This document shows positions 58,201 to 64,000 of a DNA stretch of 64,000 nucleotides, one piece after another; the first letter of the stretch is position 1, and each line of letters opens with the position of its first letter. The DNA is from Blasia pusilla. Its lineage: Eukaryota > Marchantiophyta > Marchantiopsida > Blasiales. Location: the NCBI GenBank assembly GCA_050084515.1, contig CM114271.1, forward strand, positions 6,696,001-6,760,000. The letters run 5' to 3'. The position numbers were made by a program, and so were the translations under genes. The notes beneath the pieces are model-generated. The model was given only the letters and a program-made list of their open reading frames with translations, had not been told where the DNA came from and made no database searches.

Positions 58201-58640
58201 GTCCTTTCCAGTGGCACACAGATTGGAGGATGTTGGGGCTTGGAGCGGTGCTCACCCACCATGATGATGAGGGTAGAGAGTTTGTGGTGGCTTATGCTAG
58301 TCGCTCAAACAATGTTGCAGAGGCAAAGTATAGCTTGTATGAGGGTGAGTGCTTGGTTGCGGTGTAGGCTGTCGCGCATTTCAGGTGTTACTTATTCGGA
58401 AATCCCTTTACCATCATCACTGATCATCAACCACTGAAGTGGTTGATGGAGTCCGACAAGCTTACAGAGAAGCTTGCGAGATGGGCTTTGTTGTTGCAGG
58501 AGTATGATTTTCAGGTGGTACATAGACCTGGGACGCTCAACCAGGATGCATATGGGTTGACTCGTAACTCATGCCCGAGTCACCGAGATGCGACTGGAGC
58601 TCGATGGCCTGGAGAGAGTGATGAGGAGTCAGTGTGAGGA
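58200..58640 (+). pseudogene. Copy C RNase H domain
   Basis: It reads HTDWRMLGLGAVLTHHDDEG, NVAEAKYSLYEGECLVAV, a stop (TAG 58365-58367), then YLFGNPFTIITDHQPLKWLM and VVHRPGTLNQDAYGLTRNS. The TDHQPL form is the canonical one; copies A and B have IDHQPL. Confidence 0.8.
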
Positions 58641-58664
58641 TGGCACGCGTTAGCCTATTTAGGC

Positions 58665-59560
58665 ATGTTGGCTATGGAGAGCCAAAGTGTGGAGACTTCA
58701 ATGGCGAGGTCTAGAAGAGAGTCCTTGGATCCCGAGGCCAGTGAGGAGACGACAGATGGACGAGATATTCATGATGATGGAGTAGTCTTGGAGTACCTTC
58801 GTACTGGCAGCGTTGCAAGCACCCTGGGTGCTAGAGAGCAGGATCGGATCCTACAGCAGGCCAGACGGTTCCGTTGGAAGGGGACACATGTTTTGAGGGT
58901 TTGGGAGGATGGCAGAGTACGCATAGTGCCGCATCCTTTGTAGAGAGCACAACTAGTGCAGCATGCCCACGAGGAGTTGGGTCACTTTGGGGTGAAGCGG
59001 ACGTACAGCTTGCTCCAGATTCACTATTGGTGGCAAGGCATGTAGAGTAACGTTCAGCAGTTTGTTGCGAGGTGCATGGTGTGTGATCGGGTCCGAGCAT
59101 CGTTCAATGCTCCGACTCCACAGTTGCATCCATTATCGATCATGGGCTTAGGGTATAGACGGAGTTTGGATTTTGCAGGACCTTTTCCTTTGACGGAGCG
59201 TCACAGTCGTTATGTGTTGGTGATGGTCGAGCACTTCTTGAAGTGGATCAAGTTGGTTGCATTGCCTGACAAAGCGAGTGAGGGAGTAGCTTATGTCTTC
59301 CTTGACATAATGCTCAGTCATTATGGCGCACCGGCTGAGGTGTTGACAGACCAGGGTACCGAGTTTCGCGATGAGTTCCAGGCCTTGTGAGATCAGACGC
59401 TGATTGACCATCGCACGACTTCGCGAGATCATCCCGAGGCGGATGGATTAGCGGAGAGAGTTGTGCAGACGGTGAAAAGGGGTTTACGCAAGTATGGCTT
59501 GCAGAGAGATCAACTAGGAGATTGGAACCTCCAGTTGCATTGGTTGGCGATGGGACACAC
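58665..59560 (+). pseudogene. Copy C integrase finger and core
   Basis: An acidic linker (58665-58943) is followed by QHAHEELGHFGVKRTYSLL and CMVCDRVR, the HHCC finger. The core has RSLDFAGPFPLTERHSRYV (first Asp), LTDQGTEFRDEF (second) and EADGLAERVVQTVKRG (Glu). All three catalytic residues are kept, unlike A and B, but in-frame stops lie at 58943, 59043 and 59388. The Glu region belongs to the next, open frame. Confidence 0.85.
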
Positions 59561-60182
59561 ATTCAACAGGGAGGCATCCTTATCATCTTTTTCACCGTAC
59601 TTGCTACTTAATGGCCGAGAGCCACATTTACCTGTGGCCATTCGTCAAGATGTTGGTGAGGTGTTGGACCTTGATGGCCCAGATGTATGGATACGAGCAT
59701 ATTCTCAGAGGGCTGAGTTGTTTCGGAGAGTGATGCCCATGGCGTTCGAGAACTTGGAGATTGCGCAACATCGGGATACGTTGAGGTATGCAACTATTTG
59801 GGATGGTGGTTATCGACCAACTATCCGAAGTTTGCAACAGACGGCACAGACGACGTTGGATGTAACTACAGGGCGCACGATCCTGAGAGTGCGTGACATT
59901 TTGCCATCCGGTGTTCTCTTGCTGGAGGGATGCGATGGTATGGTATGGAAGGACCATGTGCGTAATTGTGCACCATGTCACCTTCCTAACATTGATGGTA
60001 CAGTAGATCCGAGCTTAGCAGTAGTTCCAGCAGACTTACGTTGTATGTTGTGTGGTTCTGCCCGTGGTGCGGCCACGATGCTAGGATGTGATGGATGTTC
60101 AAGAGGTTGGCATATGGCATGTCTGACACCACGTCTCATTAGGGTTCCTCGGGGACCATGGATATGTCCCAGATGCATATAG
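59463..60182 (+). CDS. Copy C integrase C-terminal region plus PHD finger
   Basis: An open frame of 239 codons. The N-terminal part is the end of the integrase core; the middle contains [18 protein letters not shown]. The PHD finger (60042-60182) has CMLC, CDGC, GWHMAC and WICPRC, so all eight zinc ligands are present. The basic-patch GDYVY segment before it is shortened relative to copies A and B (TIRSLQQTAQTTLDV), a small deletion. Confidence 0.85.
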   Translation: MQTVKRGLRKYGLQRDQLGDWNLQLHWLAMGHTFNREASLSSFSPYLLLNGREPHLPVAIRQDVGEVLDLDGPDVWIRAYSQRAELFRRVMPMAFENLEIAQHRDTLRYATIWDGGYRPTIRSLQQTAQTTLDVTTGRTILRVRDILPSGVLLLEGCDGMVWKDHVRNCAPCHLPNIDGTVDPSLAVVPADLRCMLCGSARGAATMLGCDGCSRGWHMACLTPRLIRVPRGPWICPRCI

Positions 60183-60500
60183 AGGAGATACTAGGTAGGT
60201 TTTGATTCCAAATTTTTCTGTGATATGGATGACAGGAAGGCGACTAACGATGGGGCCACATGAGCATCCGGCCTTCTTGCTCTTAGCGTTTGAGAGATGT
60301 ATGTCATGGTAGGTAGGGATAGATGGCTATCTGGAGTTAGAGGGACCTAACCACCAGCTAGGGGGGCGATTGGAGATATATTTTAGTACTTCTTGTCTCG
60401 TTGTTTAGATTCCATGAGTTAACATGGGCTCGAGCGTGCTTGTGTGTGTGTTCGGTGACAACGATGTATGTTGTGTAGCGATGTGTATGCGCACGACAAC
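60183..60500 (+). other. Copy C 3' untranslated region
   Basis: It is collinear with copy A 10280-10592 (reversed) and ends with the conserved GTATGCGCACGACAAC box directly before the 3' LTR. The sequence TTGGAGATATATTTTAGTAC (about 60372) recurs after the 3' LTR. Confidence 0.75.
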
Positions 60501-61015
60501 CGTTACGTCTTTTAGGATAGATCGGTGGGATCTAGTAGAGCGCCTTTGTGAGTAATCGAGGACACGCTCAATAGGTCGAGGATGACGTGCTGAGGCCCCG
60601 AGAAACCTGAGAGAACAGGTTTTCCCTTCGTTTCGGCTCATTTGGAGCCATATTGAGGAACTTACTATTTTAGGTAAGTACCATTTTGAGTATATGGTCG
60701 ACTTTATATTTTTGGTAAGTGGCCCTTGACCTGCTACATCAGGTCAAGAGCCAAGGAGGGGACTTGGGAGAATAAATTACCATGGAGAGAGCTTAGGAGA
60801 GGGGAGGGATATACCTCAAGGAGAGAGAGATTGAGAGCTCATTCTCTCTTTGTTGAACCTCTTGGCATGAGGCGGTGGAGCTATGGTCCCTTGCCTTGTG
60901 AGTGTAACCCAAGCCTCTCATTAGGAGAGTGGGTTTGGTTTGACATTTAGAGAGAGTGCACACCTTTGAGAGCTATGGTGTGAGATGGGGTAGAGAGAGA
61001 TTGGATCTTACTTTA
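60501..61015 (+). repeat. Copy C 3' LTR
   Basis: It matches 52525-53040. The first bases are degenerate (CGTTACGTC in place of TGTCACATC), so its terminus would be poorly recognised by integrase. The right end coincides with the loss of similarity at TACTTTA. Confidence 0.85.
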
Positions 61016-61078
61016 TTGGAGATATTTTAGTACTTCTTGTCTCGTTGTTTGGATGCCATGAGTTAGCATGGCATCCAA
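61016..61078 (+). repeat. Copy of the 3' untranslated region beyond the LTR, ending in a palindrome
   Basis: TTGGAGATATTTTAGTACTT and the following bases up to GAGTTAGCATGG match 60372-60428 of copy C and 10350-10412 of copy A. The segment ends in a perfect inverted repeat, TTGGATGCCATG (61049-61060) and its complement (61067-61078), around AGTTAG. In copies A and C the second arm is absent, so it was added by snap-back. Confidence 0.85.
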
Positions 61079-62380
61079 CGAAGCACTAGTTTGCGAAGAT
61101 CCTCGTCGTTGGTGACGCCGTCTTCGTGTTTTACGGGACTTCGGTGAGGCCTCGTACGCCTCTGCGGAGGCTATGACTGCTTCCAGGGAATCTCGTTGGC
61201 CTCGCCGGTAGTACCGGTCCATTTCTTTGGACAATCCCAACACAAACCAATCTACCAATTATGAGGTAGTAGTGTGTTCAAGTTTATTCACAAGGCTTCG
61301 AAACCTTTGGGTGTATTCCCTGAGAGTTTCCTTCTTTTTACGTTTCAGGTCGCGAAGCTTTGTAAGAAGCCTGTCCTCGAACTCCAGGTCACGGAACTCA
61401 TGAAGAAAGGCTTCCAGTATCCTTTTCCGGGTTTCTGTGACGTCCGCTCCGAGACCCTCGTACCATTGGCTTGCTCGCTTCTTAAGCAGGCCAGGAAAGA
61501 CTCGCAACAAATCCTCCTCTGAGCCTTCCCCATTAGCCTTAGCTACATGGATAAATTCAAGCATAAAGTTTTCAACATCATCTCGCTGTCCCCCTGCAAA
61601 CGTGGGGTATCTTAGCAGCGTCTTCCTAGTGTTGGCCATTGGGAATGGTCTGCTGTTGGGTCCCAAGCTTGATGCTCGGGAGGGAGGAGGCAGCGGTTCC
61701 GATGTAGTTGATTTGGTCGGCTTCTCGTCGTGTGAGTCCCCAAAGGGGTTCCAGGTTTACTCTTCGTCCGACTATGAATTGGCAGGAGACATGGTGGGGA
61801 GCGTATTTCTGTCCCTCTTCTCGCTCTTGGGCTGCATGCGAAGACAAAGACTGGGAGACACCCCCGGAGGTCTCCAAGACGGGTGATCTTCTTGTTGCTT
61901 ATTGCGTCGATCAGCTCGCTGATCGCGAAGAGGGCCAGGAGACTTCCATGAGTCCCTTCTAGGATTCGGGAGCTTAATTCTGCACCCACGATCGCCACAA
62001 GGTAGAGGTCCATGGAGGGAAATTAAATCTTCCTAATTCTTAAAGCCTACAGGAGTGTGCAGGTGCTCTTAATCTTCCTCCCAAGTTTTCCTCCCATCAA
62101 CAGAAGTACCGGGTCATCACCAAGTACAACTGACGTTCATGGGCGAAGCACCCTTTGGCGATTGGTTTTTTGACAATACTTATTAATTTTTCTATCTTTT
62201 CTAGCACCAATGCAGCAAACCGGTTGTTATCTTCTGTCATCCATTCTCCGAGGGGGATAGCTAGAGATAGCACATGGTCTTCAGTAAGAACTAGCTGGTT
62301 GGGTCTTCTAGGAGACGAGTCTTCTTTCCCCGCTCCTGGATTTCCCATGTGTCTCTCTTCCTCTCCTGCAAAGCTTATGA
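61047..62380 (-). pseudogene. Gag of a second Ty3/gypsy element
   Basis: Read on the minus strand, the frame 61666-61259 contains LRYPTFAGGQRDDVENFMLE, QWYEGLGADVTETRKRILEA and REYTQRFRSLVNKLE, the retrotransposon gag domain. After one stop it continues as LVDWFVLGLSKEMDRYYRRG (61258-61100), then a basic RRRRHQRRGSS end. The N-terminal part (62399-62097) has a Ser/Pro/Arg segment and EKIEKLISIVKK. The sequence stops abruptly at about 61078, where the copy C-linked palindrome begins. Nucleocapsid, protease and pol are missing. Confidence 0.75.
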
Positions 62381-62398
62381 TCCCCGGCAGCAGCGCCA
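62381..62398 (-). other. Primer-binding site of the second gypsy element (Tat/Athila type)
   Basis: The minus strand reads TTTTTGGCGCTGCTGCCGGGGATC, close to the TGGCGCCGTTGCCGGGGA site of plant Tat/Athila-type elements. It lies just before the gag frame and just after the LTR in element direction. Confidence 0.7.
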
Positions 62399-62402
62399 AA
62401 AA

Positions 62403-63738
62403 GTTTCTGGTCCTCTATGTAATGTACAAGAGTTTCTATTTTACAGTTGTTTAATAAGTTCGATCCCCAAGAGGATCATTGTTTGATGAAAAGAGAGTTC
62501 AAAATCACAATTCTGTCGTAATAGTTGTATTTAAATGGGTATGATTTATATTCAATGTCTTATCAATATCTTCGGATCTTTCTTAGTACCAAAGTTTCTT
62601 TTCTCAATTCTCTCTAGTGGACTTGACAGCACGCTCAGGTAGATTTCCTCTCGATCTCAAGAAACCTCACAGAGACCTCAACATGAAAGCTGGCTTCTCC
62701 TACTTTCGGAACTCAATCCGTCTTGGCAGGCTACTCTCTGTCAAACAGATTTTCCTACAACTCTATGTTTATTATTCCATTGATGAGAAAGGTTCGTCTG
62801 ATTCACTTCTCACTCTGCAGACCCAATAAGAATACTCAGACATAAGCATCGCACATCAGAATGAAGGAATTATTGCTTTACTACTCCATCAAGAATAAGA
62901 AAGCTTCAAAGTGTATACAAGCTCGAGAGGGTACTACTCCCTTGCTCGGACCATTCCTACAACATAAGGACTTTGTAAGAGAATGATGATGATAGCTACT
63001 TTCATTGCTTCTTAAATAATCTCTGAAGGAGGAGTGATCCAAAGATTCGAAGCGGTTTTGATGAAGCTGGTGGCTCTTCAACTTTTGTAACTACCTAGAT
63101 CTATGGTGCTCTTTGCTTTTCCTTTGATCCCTATGAATTCGCAGAACAAAACTGTCATAACTACCAATTTGATACCAAGGGTTGTGTCTCTTCCTATTCT
63201 AAGTGTTCTAACTATGTGTCGCTTGAAATCACTGCCAGTCTTAGCTTCGCTTCGCTGCTAAGTCTGGACCTCTTTTGCTTTGCTTGAGCACGAAGCTCTT
63301 TCTCCTGATTTGAAGACGAAGCGCTCCATTCTTGGTTCTTGTTCTAGGTGCTTCGTTCTTCGTGCTTTGTACAAGAGCAAAGTACTTCTTTCTCTTCTTC
63401 TTCTTGCTTCGTTATGCTTCGTTATAGAGCAAAGCACTTCATAGACAAAGCTTTGTTGAGCTTCGTTATCGTTCTGAAGCTAGCTTCTTGTTGGGTTTTG
63501 AGACTTCGTTATTTGAGTCTCCTCTCCTCTTAGGCAAATCCTTGATTTTCTATCTCTCTGCCTTGTCCTTGGAGCTTCGTGATTCACTTTAATCTTACTC
63601 ATTCCTTCCCATAATAATATATAATAATCAAAATCATAATGTATACGTGGTGCTGGCGGGAACCTAGTACTTGATATACAAGTTTTCGTTGAATAAAAAG
63701 ATATATTTCTTCAAAAGTACAAAATTGTGGGTATCACA
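62403..63738 (-). repeat. Putative 5' LTR of the second gypsy element
   Basis: On the minus strand it would start TGTGATACCCACAATTTTG at 63738 and end just before the primer-binding site. The length of about 1.3 kb is normal for this lineage. The stretch 63220-63520 repeats GCTTCGTT and GAGCAAAGC words many times. No partner LTR is present in the window, so the boundaries are estimates. Confidence 0.5.
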
Positions 63739-64000
63739 AGAGCCTAAAATTATGACTTGTGAATAACATCGGTCTTCATGGAGTATTCCTCATCAACAAT
63801 CATAGGCAAATTATAATGTTTGGAACTTTTATATAAAGCAATTTCTCATTGGTCAAGAATTATGGAAGCTTGTTACAAGTAATGAGGCCAAACCAAAAAT
63901 GTGACTCAACAAACTTAAATGCTCACACATGGAACTAAGGCACAAGTTAAATAATCCATTATATTTCAATCACGATCGGTTCGCTAATGATTAGTCATAT
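63739..64000. other. No gene seen
   Basis: About 260 bases of AT-rich DNA at the right window edge, with nothing recognisable. Confidence 0.5.

Larger units (their letters stand above)
52525..61015 (+). mobile_element. Copy C: Ty3/gypsy retrotransposon with PHD finger and deleted methyltransferase
   Basis: It is full length in outline, with LTRs at 52525-53040 and 60501-61015 and the same domain order as copy A. It has lost about 1.3 kb from inside protease to methyltransferase motif VIII. Frames are broken by many stops, most of them TAG or TAA at Gln positions. The internal sequence is closest to copy A, and the two probably belong to one subfamily. Direct duplication of host target bases was not recognised at its edges. 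Confidence 0.88.

Noticed and set aside
62455-62475. GTTCGATCCCC as a tRNA T-arm
   Set aside because: No acceptor, D or anticodon arms can be folded around it.

Overview
The window is nuclear DNA from a plant, and almost all of it is decayed transposable elements. It contains three copies of one Ty3/gypsy LTR-retrotransposon family, Copia and MULE remnants, an intronless SRPBCC gene, a small Helitron and a strongly Plavaka-like (CACTA-related) transposase remnant. Plavaka-type transposases and Ty3/gypsy elements carrying extra chromatin domains point to a non-flowering plant such as a moss, liverwort or lycophyte. That placement is an inference and no marker gene settles it.

The main object is an unusual Ty3/gypsy family, present as copy A (minus strand, about 10.28-19.22 kb), copy B (minus, about 29.55-38.64 kb) and copy C (plus, 52.52-61.02 kb). 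Its order is gag, CCHC knuckles, aspartic protease, a C5-cytosine DNA methyltransferase domain, reverse transcriptase, RNase H, integrase and a C-terminal PHD finger. The methyltransferase shows motifs I, IV, VI, VIII, IX and X in the canonical, non-permuted order and looks most like DNMT3. Copy A keeps the catalytic Pro-Cys motif. Copy B has Tyr in place of the catalytic Cys. Copy C has lost about 1.3 kb from the protease to methyltransferase motif VIII. All eight zinc ligands of the PHD finger are present in all three copies, although copy B has a stop codon inside it. All copies are broken by stops and frameshifts, many of them readable as C-to-T changes.

Layout: 0-0.13 kb, gypsy RT fragment; 2.56-2.89 kb, 96-bp tandem repeat; 3.05-6.31 kb, Plavaka-like transposase remnant; 6.4 kb, (GA)n; 7.0-8.8 kb, gypsy gag remnant with a primer-binding site; 10.28-19.22 kb, copy A; 19.2-25.7 kb, AT-rich DNA without genes, with a 33-bp minisatellite at 22.8 kb; 25.7-26.7 kb, Copia remnant; 27.2-28.3 kb, GA/GC-rich minisatellite and a 220-bp (GA)n; 28.46-29.49 kb and 38.64-39.14 kb, unrecognised coding pieces on either side of copy B; 39.57-40.25 kb, 112-bp tandem array; 40.6-42.6 kb, MULE transposase with SWIM zinc finger; 43.90-44.17 kb, Helitron; 45.8-46.3 kb, old duplication; 48.62-49.12 kb, the intact SRPBCC gene; 52.52-61.02 kb, copy C; 61.0-63.74 kb, gag, primer-binding site and LTR of a different gypsy element.

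If an intact relative of copies A-C exists, it would encode both a DNA-methylation writer (the methyltransferase) and a chromatin reader (the PHD finger, on the integrase end). Such an element could mark its own copies or its target sites. No copy here is intact enough to do so.
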